DNA of 64,000 nt from a bacterium (GTDB taxonomy: Bacteria > Cyanobacteriota > Vampirovibrionia > Gastranaerophilales > JAILCC01). The first letter of the stretch is position 1; each line of letters begins with the position of its first letter. A program made the position numbers and the translations under genes. The stretch is from NCBI GenBank assembly GCA_024680555.1, contig JAILCC010000019.1, forward strand, positions 1 to 64,000, read 5' to 3'. Positions 27,391-37,052 of the stretch are shown here, in pieces. The notes beneath the pieces were generated by a model. The model worked only from the letters and a program-made list of their open reading frames with translations. It was not told the DNA's origin and ran no database searches.

Positions 27391-28638
27391 ATGACAACAA
27401 TCTATTTAACAAATTGGCAGTATCAAATGATACTAGATGGGCAAGTAAGAACACATGTAGACAAAATGGATAACAATCATGATGGTATAATAACACACCA
27501 AGATGCTCATGTATATTGTGAAGGAGCCACGACAAAATATGGTCCGCATTGTGACATGTATACATATTCAGATTTATATGATGGATCTGATGAAGGTTAC
27601 GAAGCAGGAACCGATATACAAGCCATCGGTCTATCAGATGAAGGTGCTATTGGCGGTTATTCAAAAAATGAAGAAGACTTTGGCGGACAATTATACGCAT
27701 ATAACGTTGAAGACCTCAATAAAGTTATTGATTATTATAACAATGGCGGAGGCTATTGCGATGATGACTTTGAAAAGCATGTATATGAAGGCATCGGTGC
27801 CACAGGTAAAAAAGCACCTGAAGGAAAATACAAATATACGGAAGACCACTATTTTAAACACATAGAAGATGATATAAATGCCAGCGATTATACAGACGAA
27901 GAATATAGAGCAATGTTTGTTCATGACTTATTAGAAGCCGGAGCAACTGATATAAAATACACAAAAGACGGACTAATCGGAAGCTACACTATAGATGGCG
28001 TAACCTACAACATGAGTAGTGGTTCGTGGGCTGAATGTACATGGAATGGTGCAACTTACGATTTCAATTGTGGCAGAAGGGGAGAATATTATGCAAACGA
28101 TGCCCGCACGCAAGAATTATTGGCTATTGTTGACCAAATGACAGGCAAAGTTAACGCAGCCGAAACAGAAAAAGCTGAACTTGAAGCAGAACAAGCAAAA
28201 TTAGAAGAAGAACAAGCAGGGCTGGAAGCAAAAGCCGCAGCTGCAAAAGCAGATTATGAAAAAGAGGTCAATGAACTGCAAGAAAATATTACAGCAGCAA
28301 ATAAAATTCAAAACGAGATAGAAGATGTAAATAATGCAATAGAAGAAGAAAATGCAACTGTTCAAAAATCAGGCGCTTCAAATAGTTCAAAATCATCTTC
28401 ATTAGGTTACAAAGCAAGCAGCCTTGCAAGCAAATTGGGCGGCATTAAAAACAATATTTCGACACAAAAATTCTCAGTTATATATTCCAAAATAGCATTA
28501 TCAAGTATTAACTCAAACTTGAACAATGTTTCAGGACAAGTAGATGATGTAAATACTCAAATATCTGCAAAAAATTCCGAAATTGACGACTTAAAGGCTC
28601 AAATTGAAGAAAAACAAGCAGAATTATCAAGTCTGTAA
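27391..28638 (+). CDS. EF-hand and coiled-coil protein of unknown function
   Basis: This 415-residue protein is not recognised as a known family. Residues 27-38 (DNNHDGIITHQD) form a nearly canonical EF-hand calcium loop. The middle (about 60-235) is acidic and Tyr/Gly-rich, and includes DGLIGSYTIDGVTYNMSSG. From about 245 to the end it is coiled coil (EKAELEAEQAKLEEEQAGLE; DDLKAQIEEKQAELSSL). No signal peptide is visible. Start is supported by GAGGAG upstream. It shares overall style (N-terminal unique part, C-terminal coiled coil) with the protein at 59334. Two kilobases upstream is a complete type I secretion operon, so export as a calcium-binding substrate is possible but unproven. Confidence 0.75.
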   Translation: MTTIYLTNWQYQMILDGQVRTHVDKMDNNHDGIITHQDAHVYCEGATTKYGPHCDMYTYSDLYDGSDEGYEAGTDIQAIGLSDEGAIGGYSKNEEDFGGQLYAYNVEDLNKVIDYYNNGGGYCDDDFEKHVYEGIGATGKKAPEGKYKYTEDHYFKHIEDDINASDYTDEEYRAMFVHDLLEAGATDIKYTKDGLIGSYTIDGVTYNMSSGSWAECTWNGATYDFNCGRRGEYYANDARTQELLAIVDQMTGKVNAAETEKAELEAEQAKLEEEQAGLEAKAAAAKADYEKEVNELQENITAANKIQNEIEDVNNAIEEENATVQKSGASNSSKSSSLGYKASSLASKLGGIKNNISTQKFSVIYSKIALSSINSNLNNVSGQVDDVNTQISAKNSEIDDLKAQIEEKQAELSSL

Positions 28639-28656
28639 TTTTAAACAAGTATAAAT

Positions 28657-28689
28657 AAAAAAGGCTGCAGAAAATGCAGTCTTTTTTTG
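28657..28689 (+). terminator. Bidirectional terminator between the EF-hand gene and leuA
   Basis: The stem GGCTGCA/TGCAGTC (one G-U) with loop GAAAA has A residues before it and TTTTTTT after it. It serves both converging genes. Confidence 0.85.
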
Positions 28690-30210
28690 TTATTTTATTG
28701 CAGATATGAGATTCAAGCCGTTGAAGAGTGCTATAATGTTTGCCATTGCAGTACTTGTATGCAAACCACGGCAGGTAACAACCGTACCGTTTGGTGCTTC
28801 AAGTTTTATTACCGTCATAGCATCTGCACTAACACCTTTTATTTCACCGTCAATTGCAACTTGTTCGTAGTGAATAAGTTTTTGAGGGAAACCCGCTTTA
28901 CGAAGTGCATCAAGACAAGCTGATAACGGTCCGTTATCTTCACCGACAATATTGTAGCGTTTATTGTTATACTTAAATTCGACTCTGAATTTATTTTCGG
29001 AAATCTTTGTAAATTTATCAAGCGTAAACGGACCTTTGACCTTGAATACTTCTTTGAAGTAGATATCCGTAATATTCCTTGTCGGAAGTTCCCCAACCTT
29101 TTCGGCAGCTTCTTTGATAATAGGTGTAATCCTAATAGCTTCTTCCATAGTGATAGGATAACCCGCACTCTTGATAATTTCGTAAATTGCGGTTTTTCCG
29201 GATTGACTTGTAAAGGAAACTTTTTCATCATCTCTGCCGATAAGGGACGGATGTATCGGTCTGTATGCTCCTTTTTCCATATCCTTGGTTTTGATAGCAC
29301 CGTCCTGATGAATACCGCTACGGTGCGCAAGAGAGTCTTGCCCGATAAGGGGTGCTTTTTCATAAATAGGAACACCTGATTTTTCGGATATCATAAGTGC
29401 GGTTTCATAGATTTCTTTTAAATTCATCGGCACATCCACACCGCAATTGTGGAGTACAACCGCAACCTCAAAGAGATTTGTATTTCCGGCTCTTTCGCCA
29501 AGTCCGTTCAGACATCCTTCCAATTGCGTAGCTCCGGCAAAATAACTCTCAACTGTTGTTGCGGTAGCCATACCCAAATCATTATGACAATGGACTGCAA
29601 CGACAATATCTTTAGGCAGCGCATCTATAACCATTTTAACCCTGTTAACAAAATCAACGGGGCGTGTACGCTCTACGGTATTAGGAAGATTGATTGTTGT
29701 TGCACCGGCCTCAACCACTTTTTGCAAAGTTTCAATTACAAACGGCATATTTTCTGCACAATCGCCAAAATGTTCTACCGAAAACTGAACATCGCCTTTT
29801 GAACCGATAAGCGCTTTTGCGTATCTTACGGCATCTACTGCAATCTTGCTTACATCTTCAGGTTTTTTTTGAAGAACATACTGCATATTAAACGGAGAAA
29901 GTGTAATAAAAGTATGAATTCTCGGCTTCACTGCGTCTTTTATCGCATCGTACGCAAGATTTATATCCCTCTCAACCGCTCTTGCCAAACCGCAAACAAC
30001 AATGTCATCACCTGCCTGAGATGCAAGCTGCTTGCAAGTATCAAACTCCATATCGCACGAACCGGGATAACCGATTTCAACTGCCTGAACACCTAGATTT
30101 TTCAACAAGGAAAACACAAATTCTTTTTCGCCCAAATTCCACGGCTTTCTCAATGCCTGATTTCCGTCACGCAACGTTGAATCAAAAAAGAAAGGTTTTC
30201 TGTTTTCCAT
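28690..30210 (-). CDS. leuA: 2-isopropylmalate synthase
   Basis: This 506-residue DRE-TIM enzyme has FFDSTLRDGNQAL at the start, the metal ligands HCHNDLG near residue 207 and GLGERAGNTNL. It ends in a C-terminal regulatory domain that includes DNGPLSACLDALRKAG and GLHTSTAMANIIALFNGL. It condenses acetyl-CoA with 2-ketoisovalerate in leucine synthesis. A leuC gene for the next step lies at 34266. Citramalate synthase of the LeuA-like CimA type is a possible alternative. It heads away from kdsC, which lies 15 bases upstream. Confidence 0.88.
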   Translation of the reverse strand: MENRKPFFFDSTLRDGNQALRKPWNLGEKEFVFSLLKNLGVQAVEIGYPGSCDMEFDTCKQLASQAGDDIVVCGLARAVERDINLAYDAIKDAVKPRIHTFITLSPFNMQYVLQKKPEDVSKIAVDAVRYAKALIGSKGDVQFSVEHFGDCAENMPFVIETLQKVVEAGATTINLPNTVERTRPVDFVNRVKMVIDALPKDIVVAVHCHNDLGMATATTVESYFAGATQLEGCLNGLGERAGNTNLFEVAVVLHNCGVDVPMNLKEIYETALMISEKSGVPIYEKAPLIGQDSLAHRSGIHQDGAIKTKDMEKGAYRPIHPSLIGRDDEKVSFTSQSGKTAIYEIIKSAGYPITMEEAIRITPIIKEAAEKVGELPTRNITDIYFKEVFKVKGPFTLDKFTKISENKFRVEFKYNNKRYNIVGEDNGPLSACLDALRKAGFPQKLIHYEQVAIDGEIKGVSADAMTVIKLEAPNGTVVTCRGLHTSTAMANIIALFNGLNLISAIK

Positions 30211-30225
30211 TGTTTTTACTCCTAA

Positions 30226-30747
30226 TTATATCTTTGGCAATTCAATTGGCTTCTTTTCGGATTTGATTTTTGCAGGGTAATATATTAAATCCGTAAGCTC
30301 CCTGACTGCCCCTTTGCCGCCGTTTTTTGCTGCCTTAAAATTGCAAATCTTTTTCACTTCATCTACCGCATCATTCGGACACGCCTTTATTCCGACAACA
30401 TTCAAAATCGGAATATCCGGCAAATCATCTCCCATATAGGCAATTTCTTCATTTGTAATGCCGAGTGTCGTTTTTAAATATTCCAATTTTTCAAGCTTGT
30501 TTTTTGCACCTTGAAAAACATATTGGACACCGAGGTCGTTTGCTCTTTTTTGAACAATAGTTGATGTTCTTGCCGTAATTATGGCAACCTTTATGCCTAG
30601 CTTTGTCAGCATTGCTATGCCTTGACCGTCTTTTGCATTAAATGTTTTTATTTCTTTCCCATCATCGGTATAGGAAATTGAACCATCGGTCAAAACACCG
30701 TCAACATCAAGTGCAAGAAGTTTCACATTTTGATAATCAAGTGTCAT
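30226..30747 (-). CDS. kdsC: 3-deoxy-D-manno-octulosonate 8-phosphate phosphatase
   Basis: The 173-residue C0-type HAD phosphatase has LALDVDGVLTDGSISY (nucleophile Asp) and KTFNAKDGQGIAMLTKLGI. It also has YMGDDLPDIPIL, and GKGAVRELTDLI at the end. It releases phosphate from KDO-8-phosphate for lipopolysaccharide inner core. It directly follows kdsD (TAG then ATG), the preceding pathway enzyme. Confidence 0.93.
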   Translation of the reverse strand: MTLDYQNVKLLALDVDGVLTDGSISYTDDGKEIKTFNAKDGQGIAMLTKLGIKVAIITARTSTIVQKRANDLGVQYVFQGAKNKLEKLEYLKTTLGITNEEIAYMGDDLPDIPILNVVGIKACPNDAVDEVKKICNFKAAKNGGKGAVRELTDLIYYPAKIKSEKKPIELPKI

Positions 30748-31734
30748 CTACGCTACTCCTGCTTTTAATAAATCATGAATATGTATAATACCTTTGGGGC
30801 AACCGTTTTCATCGTTTACAAGGAGAGAAGTAATAGAATATTTTTCCATAATTTGAAGTGCCTTTGCAGCCAAGTCCTTTTCTTCAATGAATTTTGGATT
30901 ACCGTTCATAACATCCTTAACAAGTAAAGTTTCGGCATCATGTGCTTTCATAATTGCACGCCTGATATCACCGTCAGAAACAACACCTGTTGTTTTGCCG
31001 TTTTCATCGGTAACAACACCGATACCGAGGCGTTTTTCGGTAATAATTGTTATTGCATCGGTAAATTTATCCGTAGCGTTTATGACAGGGAGTTCCTCAT
31101 TAGAGTGCATAAGCTCTTTGACAGTATATAAGAAACCTTTGCCCAGTGAACCTGACGGATGGAATAAAAGAAAATCTTCCGAAGTAAAGCCTCTTTTCTT
31201 GAGAAGACATATTGCCAAAGCATCGCCCATAGCAAGAGTTGCCGTCGTACTTGCCGTAGGTGCTTTATTTAGGGGACAAGCTTCTCTTTCTACACCTATA
31301 TCAAGAACAATATCACTCATATTGCCGAGTGTGGAGTTTGTATTTCCGACCATCGCAATAATTTGAAGCCCCATTCTTTTTACAATCGGTAAAAGTTTGA
31401 GCAATTCCGCCGTTTCTCCGCTGTTAGAAATAGCAATAACGACATCGTCCTTGGTCAAAATTCCACTATCGCCGTGAGTTGATTCAGCAGGATGAAGAAA
31501 ATACGATGGTGTGCCTGTACTTGACATTGTTGCGGCAATTTTTCTACCGACAAGACCAGATTTTCCCATACCCGAAATAACAACACGACCTTTACAGGAA
31601 TACAAAAGATTTATAGCCTCAACAAAAGAGTGTCCGAGCCTGTCAGAAAGCGCAGCTACTGAACGGCTTTCTATATCAAGCACTTCTTTTGCATCATTTA
31701 TAATGTTTGTCTCTTCGTTTTGTTCAATTATCAT
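30748..31734 (-). CDS. kdsD: Arabinose-5-phosphate isomerase
   Basis: The 328-residue protein has a SIS sugar-phosphate isomerase domain (GMGKSGLVGRKIAATM; STHGDSGILTKDDVVIAISNSGET; HPSGSLGK). Two CBS domains follow after about residue 200. It converts ribulose-5-phosphate to arabinose-5-phosphate, the KDO precursor. The ATG at 31734 is preferred because AGGGG lies upstream; an ATG eight codons earlier has no such site. It is followed immediately by kdsC. Confidence 0.93.
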   Translation of the reverse strand: MIIEQNEETNIINDAKEVLDIESRSVAALSDRLGHSFVEAINLLYSCKGRVVISGMGKSGLVGRKIAATMSSTGTPSYFLHPAESTHGDSGILTKDDVVIAISNSGETAELLKLLPIVKRMGLQIIAMVGNTNSTLGNMSDIVLDIGVEREACPLNKAPTASTTATLAMGDALAICLLKKRGFTSEDFLLFHPSGSLGKGFLYTVKELMHSNEELPVINATDKFTDAITIITEKRLGIGVVTDENGKTTGVVSDGDIRRAIMKAHDAETLLVKDVMNGNPKFIEEKDLAAKALQIMEKYSITSLLVNDENGCPKGIIHIHDLLKAGVA

Positions 31735-31826
31735 CACGAATTTACCCCTAATTACCATTCTATAAATATATTATAGAACAACAATAGTATTTTTGGGGAA
31801 ATGTAAAGAACAAATACAACAAATAT

Positions 31827-32270
31827 TTATATCTTTATCTTCACAATAACTTTTTTTACGGTTTTCGGAATATCTGCAACCTGACACGGAAGATGAGCGT
31901 CTGTCGGATAAAAAATAATAAACTCATTTTCTTTTACAAGCGTAAGAGGGGCATCGCCTTTGTAAAATTCAACATCTTTTTCTTCCGCATATTCATCAGT
32001 AACAACCAAATTATCAAGAGTGGTTACACCCATATTTTCTTCGCCTTTTATCATATATTGAATATCAATATATTTTTTGTGCGCCTCAATATTGTCGGAA
32101 ACTCTGGTTGTGTATTCCTCGACATTCATATACAAATTTCTTCCGTCTATATCATAAGAACCTTTTTCATATTTGGAAAAATCAGTATTCTGAAGAAATT
32201 TAAGCGCTCTTTCAATAGAAGGCGACAAATTATAATATTTTTCTGCGTTAATTAAAACATCTTTAATCAT
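31827..32270 (-). CDS. YhcH/YjgK/YiaL family protein
   Basis: This 147-residue beta-sandwich protein has landmarks GSYDIDGRNLYMNVEEY, EAHKKYIDIQYMIKGEE, FIIFYPTDAHLPCQV and KKVIVKIKI. The family (formerly DUF386, including NanQ and EbgC) comprises probable sugar anomerases or processing enzymes with a metal-binding cupin-like core; the His in DAHLPC fits that. The substrate is unknown. A start-to-start spacer of about 80 bases separates it from the divergent His-rich gene. Confidence 0.85.
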   Translation of the reverse strand: MIKDVLINAEKYYNLSPSIERALKFLQNTDFSKYEKGSYDIDGRNLYMNVEEYTTRVSDNIEAHKKYIDIQYMIKGEENMGVTTLDNLVVTDEYAEEKDVEFYKGDAPLTLVKENEFIIFYPTDAHLPCQVADIPKTVKKVIVKIKI

Positions 32271-32308
32271 AAAATAATCTTATTACAAAATGAACTTTTT
32301 AGAAAGTT

Positions 32309-32318
32309 ATTACGTAAT
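32309..32318. promoter_or_regulatory. Perfect 10-base palindrome in a divergent promoter region
   Basis: ATTACGTAAT lies between the divergent YhcH-like and His-rich genes, flanked by GTT and GAAC to extend the dyad. It is a possible operator; the regulator is unknown. Confidence 0.35.
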
Positions 32319-32349
32319 GAACATGTAAACTTGCTCCATGGAGGTATAT

Positions 32350-32883
32350 ATGAAAAAGATTTTTCTTGTACTTTGCTTTTTAATAGGATTTCAATTGCAG
32401 GCGGATGCGGTAATTGTCGATCCTTATATTGCGCCCATACCTAATTATTATGCCGGAAGCGCAGTTGATTTTTCTATCAATGTAGGTGCACCCTACTATC
32501 CTTATTACTGTGATCCTTATTATCCTTATTATTGTAGAACCCCATACTATTCAAGCGGTGTTTATGTAAGTCCGTATTGGAATGTAGGTTTCGGCTGGGG
32601 TTGGGGAAGGCCGTATCATCATCACCACCCTGCACCCCCTCCAAGACATCACGGACATATTGCACCACCACCTCACGGACATCATAGCGCACATGGTGCT
32701 CCCCCTCCAGCAAGACCATCAGGCGGACACGTAGCTCCGGCTTCCGGTCATCACTCTGGCGGAAACCATGTTGCACCACGCAGCGGTGGAGGCGGACATG
32801 CTTCACACGGAGGCGGACACGCTTCTCATGGCGGCGGAGGGCACGCTTCTCATGGCGGTCATGGCAGCGGTCACAGAAGATAA
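32350..32883 (+). CDS. Secreted histidine/glycine-rich protein
   Basis: The 177-residue product has a clear signal peptide (MKKIFLVLCFLIGFQLQADA). A Tyr/Pro/Cys-rich stretch follows (about 20-75, with YCDPYYPYYCRTPYY). The C-terminal 90 residues are built mainly of His, Gly, Pro, Ala and Ser, with short repeats such as GGHASHGG. Such regions bind metals (nickel, zinc, copper) in known His-rich proteins; here that is inference. The ATG at 32350 has GGAGG six bases upstream and is preferred over the ATG at 32338, which lies at the start of that same site. A terminator follows. Confidence 0.85.
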   Translation: MKKIFLVLCFLIGFQLQADAVIVDPYIAPIPNYYAGSAVDFSINVGAPYYPYYCDPYYPYYCRTPYYSSGVYVSPYWNVGFGWGWGRPYHHHHPAPPPRHHGHIAPPPHGHHSAHGAPPPARPSGGHVAPASGHHSGGNHVAPRSGGGGHASHGGGHASHGGGGHASHGGHGSGHRR

Positions 32884-32913
32884 ATAGCAAATTTTAAAAT
32901 GTTCATACTTAAT

Positions 32914-32954
32914 ATGCCTGTAGTAAAATTTAACATGCTACAGGCATGTTTTTT
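32914..32954 (+). terminator. Terminator of the His-rich gene
   Basis: The stem ATGCCTGTA/TACAGGCAT with a 16-base loop is followed by GTTTTTT. The next gene starts only about eight bases later, so that gene must depend on readthrough or its own signals. Confidence 0.8.
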
Positions 32955-32961
32955 GGGAAAA

Positions 32962-33234
32962 ATGCAGATTACACAACCATCAACAAACACTTTTGGCAGT
33001 ATTAAAAGAAAAGCAATCAGGAGAAAACGCTCTTCAACAAAGCATGCTGAAAAAGTATCCCTTGAAGAACTGTTAAAAGAATATGCATATAGCAAGCAGA
33101 CATTTTACAGAGACTTATACGGTCATCGTGATAATATCGCAACTGCAGAATCGGAAACAATAAAACAAGCGGTCAAAACCGGATTTTTCAAAAAACTTGT
33201 GACTGTAATAAAATCAATCTTTAAACACAAATAG
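32962..33234 (+). CDS. Small basic protein with the MQxx..F tag, unknown function
   Basis: This is a 90-residue lysine/arginine-rich protein beginning MQITQPSTNTFGSIKRKAIR. The opening resembles the tag M-Q-(I/V)-N/T...(S/T)-F-G shared by the next three genes. The C-terminus (KKLVTVIKSIFKHK) is basic and amphipathic. No domain was recognised. The start at 32962 is chosen because it aligns with the tag; a longer frame would begin inside the preceding terminator. First of four tandem small genes. Confidence 0.6.
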   Translation: MQITQPSTNTFGSIKRKAIRRKRSSTKHAEKVSLEELLKEYAYSKQTFYRDLYGHRDNIATAESETIKQAVKTGFFKKLVTVIKSIFKHK

Positions 33235-33248
33235 AAAGGACATATAAA

Positions 33249-33581
33249 ATGCAAGTAAACTCAATTAACAACCAAAATTTTAACGGGATAATAATTCCAA
33301 GCAATGTTAAAACCAAATTAGAACAAGATATTATAAAAATGATGAGCCATGATACCCAAAAGCTCGCAGATACATCAAAGCTTATTTTCAGCATTCAAAA
33401 AGACAAACCAAACTTCAATTTGCGTATCGTTCCGAAACATGACAAATTAACCCCGAAAACAGATGCAGATTTTGACGTATTTGTGGAAGATATATCTAAA
33501 CACTCACAAGTAGCGGTTCAAGGTGACTCACTTGCGACAAGATTTATAAACGGCTTAAAACAAATATCTCGAATGGGTTAA
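33249..33581 (+). CDS. Small tagged protein, unknown function
   Basis: This 110-residue protein begins MQVNSINNQNFNGIIIPSNV and then has an alternating lysine-rich sequence with one likely beta region (NFNLRIVPKHDKL) and ADFDVFVED. No domain or signal peptide was recognised. GAAAGGA precedes the start. It is the second of four tandem genes whose N-termini share the same tag. Confidence 0.7.
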   Translation: MQVNSINNQNFNGIIIPSNVKTKLEQDIIKMMSHDTQKLADTSKLIFSIQKDKPNFNLRIVPKHDKLTPKTDADFDVFVEDISKHSQVAVQGDSLATRFINGLKQISRMG

Positions 33582-33586
33582 AACAA

Positions 33587-33895
33587 ATGCAAATAAATAA
33601 AACCGACAACTATTCTTTCGGACAAATAATAGCAGATAGAAGCGTCAGAAAAGCCATCACAAATATGCTTGGTACACAAGAAGCTTCTTTTGTAAAACGT
33701 TTTGAAACAGGATGGAATGCATGCAAAAATACCGAGTTTGCAGACCTCCTTATCACTAAGAACAGGGAAGTATTTGTCGTAGGAAAAGAAAGCCAAAATA
33801 TGAAAAAGATGAAGTCATTCAACTCTTTTATACACAACATTTACAACGGAATTCAACATGTAATTTTTGCCGAAGAAAATAAATTCCGTTATTGA
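33587..33895 (+). CDS. Small tagged protein, paralogue of the next gene
   Basis: The 102-residue protein begins MQINKTDNYSFGQIIADRSV. It shares with the following gene a pattern of aromatic-W-x2-C-x-NT, FxDLLIT and a following Val-rich strand (WNACKNTEFADLLITKNREV here). This suggests tandem duplication. No known family. Six bases separate it from the gene before. Confidence 0.7.
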   Translation: MQINKTDNYSFGQIIADRSVRKAITNMLGTQEASFVKRFETGWNACKNTEFADLLITKNREVFVVGKESQNMKKMKSFNSFIHNIYNGIQHVIFAEENKFRY

Positions 33896-33908
33896 TAAGG
33901 AAGGAAAA

Positions 33909-34247
33909 ATGCAAGTAAACTCAATTCAAAACACATCATTCGGACAAATCTTCGTATCTCCGGAAATGAAAGAAAGAATAAAAAAACAATTCGCAAAAAT
34001 GCCGGAAGATAGAAGACCTGATTGGCAAGTATTCAAAAACAATTGGAAAAGATGCCAAAACACGAAGGAGTTTGACCTTTTAATCACAAATGACGCAAAA
34101 GTGTACATGCTTGATAAAAACGGTCAACGTGTACTGGAAGAAAAAATTCTTTCAAGGTTTATTTGGAACATTGATACCGCACTCAAACGCATCTTACTGT
34201 TTGAGGACGCAAATCCCTTCCAACAAGCAAGCAAATACGACCATTAA
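33909..34247 (+). CDS. Small tagged protein, paralogue of the previous gene
   Basis: The 112-residue protein begins MQVNSIQNTSFGQIFVSPEM and contains WKRCQNTKEFDLLITNDAKV, matching its neighbour. The ATG at 33909 follows AAGGAAGG and is preferred to an in-frame ATG 42 bases upstream inside the preceding gene. Function unknown. Confidence 0.7.
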   Translation: MQVNSIQNTSFGQIFVSPEMKERIKKQFAKMPEDRRPDWQVFKNNWKRCQNTKEFDLLITNDAKVYMLDKNGQRVLEEKILSRFIWNIDTALKRILLFEDANPFQQASKYDH

Positions 34248-34265
34248 CCGATTTCGGCAGACTGA

Positions 34266-35525
34266 TTAAAGTTCATCCGGCGAACCTATTCTGCCCAATA
34301 TAGCGCTAGCTGCAGCTATAGCAGGGTTTGCTAGATAAACTTCGCTGTCAACATGTCCCATTCTGCCTACAAAGTTCCTGTTTGTAGTAGATATTGCTCT
34401 TTCACCCGCCGCAAGTATGCCTGCATGTCCGCCCAAACACGGTCCGCAGGTCGGCGTTGAAACCGCCCCTTGTGCTTCAATTATTGTTTGAACATATCCT
34501 AGCTCAATAGCTTTCAGGTATATATCTTGTGTTCCCGGGAAAACAATGAGCCTTACATCTTTATGAACTTTTCTGCCCTTTAGTATTTCAGCAGCAAGTT
34601 TTAGGTCGGAAAGTCTGCCGTTTGTACAGCTTCCTATAACTGCTTGGTTGATTTTTACATTACCAACTTGAGAAATAGGCCTAGTATTTTCGGGAAGATG
34701 AGGAAAAGCAACAGTAGGTTCGATATCTGCTACATCATATTTTATAACCCTTGAATAAACGGCATCTGCGTCACTTTGATAAAATTTATAAGGTCTGAGA
34801 GTTCTGCCTTTAAGATATTCTTCCGTTATCGCATCAGGAGGAATAATACCGTTTTTTGCACCTGCTTCAATTGCCATATTACAAATAGTAAAACGTCCAT
34901 CCATAGGCATTTCAGAAATGGTTGAACCTGTAATTTCCAATGTTTTATACAAGGCACCGTCAACACCGATATCTCCGATAAGATGAAGTATAAGGTCTTT
35001 GCCGCCTACCCATTTATTGAGTTTGCCGTTAAATTCGACCTTTATTGCCTCTGGTACCTTAAACCAAGTTTCACCTGATGCCATAGCACAGGCAAGGTCA
35101 GTTGAACCTACACCGGTAGAAAATGCGCCCAACGCACCATAAGTACAAGTATGACTATCTGCACCAATTACGAGGTCGCCTGCACCTACTATACCCTTAT
35201 CAGGCAATAATGCGTGTTCAATGCCCATTCTTCCGACATCAAAGTAGTGCTCTAACTCCTGTTCACGAGCAAAATCTCTAATCATTTTAGCCTGTTCAGC
35301 CGATTTTATATCTTTATTCGGAACAAAATGGTCGGGAACAAAAACAACCCTTGTCTTATCAAAAACCTTGTCCACGCCGATTTTCTTAAATTCTTTAATG
35401 GCAACAGGTCCGGTAATATCGTTGGCAAGAGTAACATCTACTTTCGCCGTAATAAGGTCGCCCGCTTTAACTTCATCTACACCTGCGTGAGCCGCAAAAA
35501 TTTTTTCCGTTATATTCATTGGCAT
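34266..35525 (-). CDS. leuC: 3-isopropylmalate dehydratase large subunit
   Basis: The 419-residue aconitase-family protein has PDHFVP, the block [21 protein letters not shown] and the cluster cysteines ([19 protein letters not shown]). This is the LeuC/homoaconitase type that pairs with a separate small subunit. It isomerises 2- to 3-isopropylmalate. No leuD or leuB was seen in the window. It follows lysS by 13 bases, so both may be co-transcribed. AGGAG precedes the first ATG. Confidence 0.93.
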   Translation of the reverse strand: MPMNITEKIFAAHAGVDEVKAGDLITAKVDVTLANDITGPVAIKEFKKIGVDKVFDKTRVVFVPDHFVPNKDIKSAEQAKMIRDFAREQELEHYFDVGRMGIEHALLPDKGIVGAGDLVIGADSHTCTYGALGAFSTGVGSTDLACAMASGETWFKVPEAIKVEFNGKLNKWVGGKDLILHLIGDIGVDGALYKTLEITGSTISEMPMDGRFTICNMAIEAGAKNGIIPPDAITEEYLKGRTLRPYKFYQSDADAVYSRVIKYDVADIEPTVAFPHLPENTRPISQVGNVKINQAVIGSCTNGRLSDLKLAAEILKGRKVHKDVRLIVFPGTQDIYLKAIELGYVQTIIEAQGAVSTPTCGPCLGGHAGILAAGERAISTTNRNFVGRMGHVDSEVYLANPAIAAASAILGRIGSPDEL

Positions 35526-35538
35526 AATTTTGCTCCTA

Positions 35539-37029
35539 CTATTTTTTCAAATTTCTCATTGTCGGGAAAGCGATTACATCTCTGATTGATGCACTGTCAG
35601 TAAGCAACATTACAAGTCTGTCTATACCCAAACCAAGACCGCCTGTCGGAGGCATACCGTATTCAAGTGCATTGATATAATCTTCATCAATTTCTTGTGC
35701 TTCTTCATCCCCTTGTGCCTTCGCTTGCATTTGAAGCTCAAATCTGTGACGTTGGTCAATCGGGTCAGATAATTCAGAAAAGGCATTGGATATTTCCCAT
35801 CCGTTAACTCTAGTTTCGAACCTTTCCGTCAATCTCGGATTGTTTCTGTGGGGTTTAGCAAGAGGAGAAATATCTTTCGGATAATCTAAGATATGAACAG
35901 GGTTAATCAAGTTGGGTTCAACTTTTTCTTCAAAAATTCTGTCCAATACTTTGCCCCAGTTTTCGCAATCATCAGCATCTATACCGATTTTCTTTGCTTC
36001 GTCTTTTGCTTCTTCAACGGTAATTTTGTCTGAAAAATCAATGCCTGTGTATTCCTTTATCGCACCGAGCATTGTTTTTCTGTCCCAAGGAGGTGTAAGG
36101 TCGATATCCCTGCCTTGGTATGTAATTTTTGTTGTACCGAGAACGTTTTGCGCAACAGTTGCAACCATATTTTCCAATAATACCATCATATCGTTATAAT
36201 CTGCATAGGCTTGATATAATTCCATCATTGTAAATTCGGGGTTGTGCTTCAGATCTATACCTTCATTTCTAAAGCTTCTGTTTATTTCAAAAACTCTTTC
36301 GCTTGCACCGCCTACGATAAGTCTTTTTAAATATAATTCCGGCGCAATTCTGAGATACATATCCATATCAAGAGCATTGTGATGAGTTACAAACGGTCTT
36401 GCACTTGCACCACCTGCAATGGTATGGAGCATTGGTGTTTCAACTTCCAAAAATCCTAAATCGGTCATATATTTTCTGATTTCCGAAATAATTCTTGAAC
36501 GTTTTACAAAAGTGTCCCTGACATCTTGGTTCATAATCATATCAAGATATCTTTGGCGATATCGCGTTTCCTTGTCAGTCAGTCCGTGGAACTTTTCGGG
36601 AAGTTGCTGCAAAGATTTGGACAATATTTTAATATCTTTTGATTTAATAGTCAGTTCTCCTCTGGGAGTACGTCTGATTGTACCTGTAACACCAATCATA
36701 TCGCCAACATCCAATAATTTTAAAAGTTTCATTTTATCTTCGGGAAGGTTTTCTTTGTGAGAAAAAATTTGAATTTTTCCCGAGGAATCCATAAGGTCAA
36801 TAAACATGCCCGAATTTCTCATCCCCATAATCCTGCCTGCAACGGAATAATAATCTTCTGTTTCCGTACCTGCTTCGATATCGGCATATTTGTTTTGTAA
36901 ATCTCTAGCACAAGCATTTTTATCAAATGTATACGGATAGGGATTTATACCCATCTCCACTAATTCGGTTAACTTTTGAATGCGTCCTTCACGAACGGTT
37001 TCCGCTCTGTTTAATGTTTCTTGTTCCAC
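35539..37029 (-). CDS. lysS: Lysyl-tRNA synthetase (class II)
   Basis: The 496-residue protein has an N-terminal OB-fold ([17 protein letters not shown]) and class II motif 1/2 elements ([31 protein letters not shown]). Motif 3 is [22 protein letters not shown]. It charges tRNA-Lys. The start is GTG with GAGG six bases upstream. Confidence 0.97.
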   Translation of the reverse strand: MEQETLNRAETVREGRIQKLTELVEMGINPYPYTFDKNACARDLQNKYADIEAGTETEDYYSVAGRIMGMRNSGMFIDLMDSSGKIQIFSHKENLPEDKMKLLKLLDVGDMIGVTGTIRRTPRGELTIKSKDIKILSKSLQQLPEKFHGLTDKETRYRQRYLDMIMNQDVRDTFVKRSRIISEIRKYMTDLGFLEVETPMLHTIAGGASARPFVTHHNALDMDMYLRIAPELYLKRLIVGGASERVFEINRSFRNEGIDLKHNPEFTMMELYQAYADYNDMMVLLENMVATVAQNVLGTTKITYQGRDIDLTPPWDRKTMLGAIKEYTGIDFSDKITVEEAKDEAKKIGIDADDCENWGKVLDRIFEEKVEPNLINPVHILDYPKDISPLAKPHRNNPRLTERFETRVNGWEISNAFSELSDPIDQRHRFELQMQAKAQGDEEAQEIDEDYINALEYGMPPTGGLGLGIDRLVMLLTDSASIRDVIAFPTMRNLKK

Positions 37030-37052
37030 TTTTAACCTCGTTTCTTAGCATT

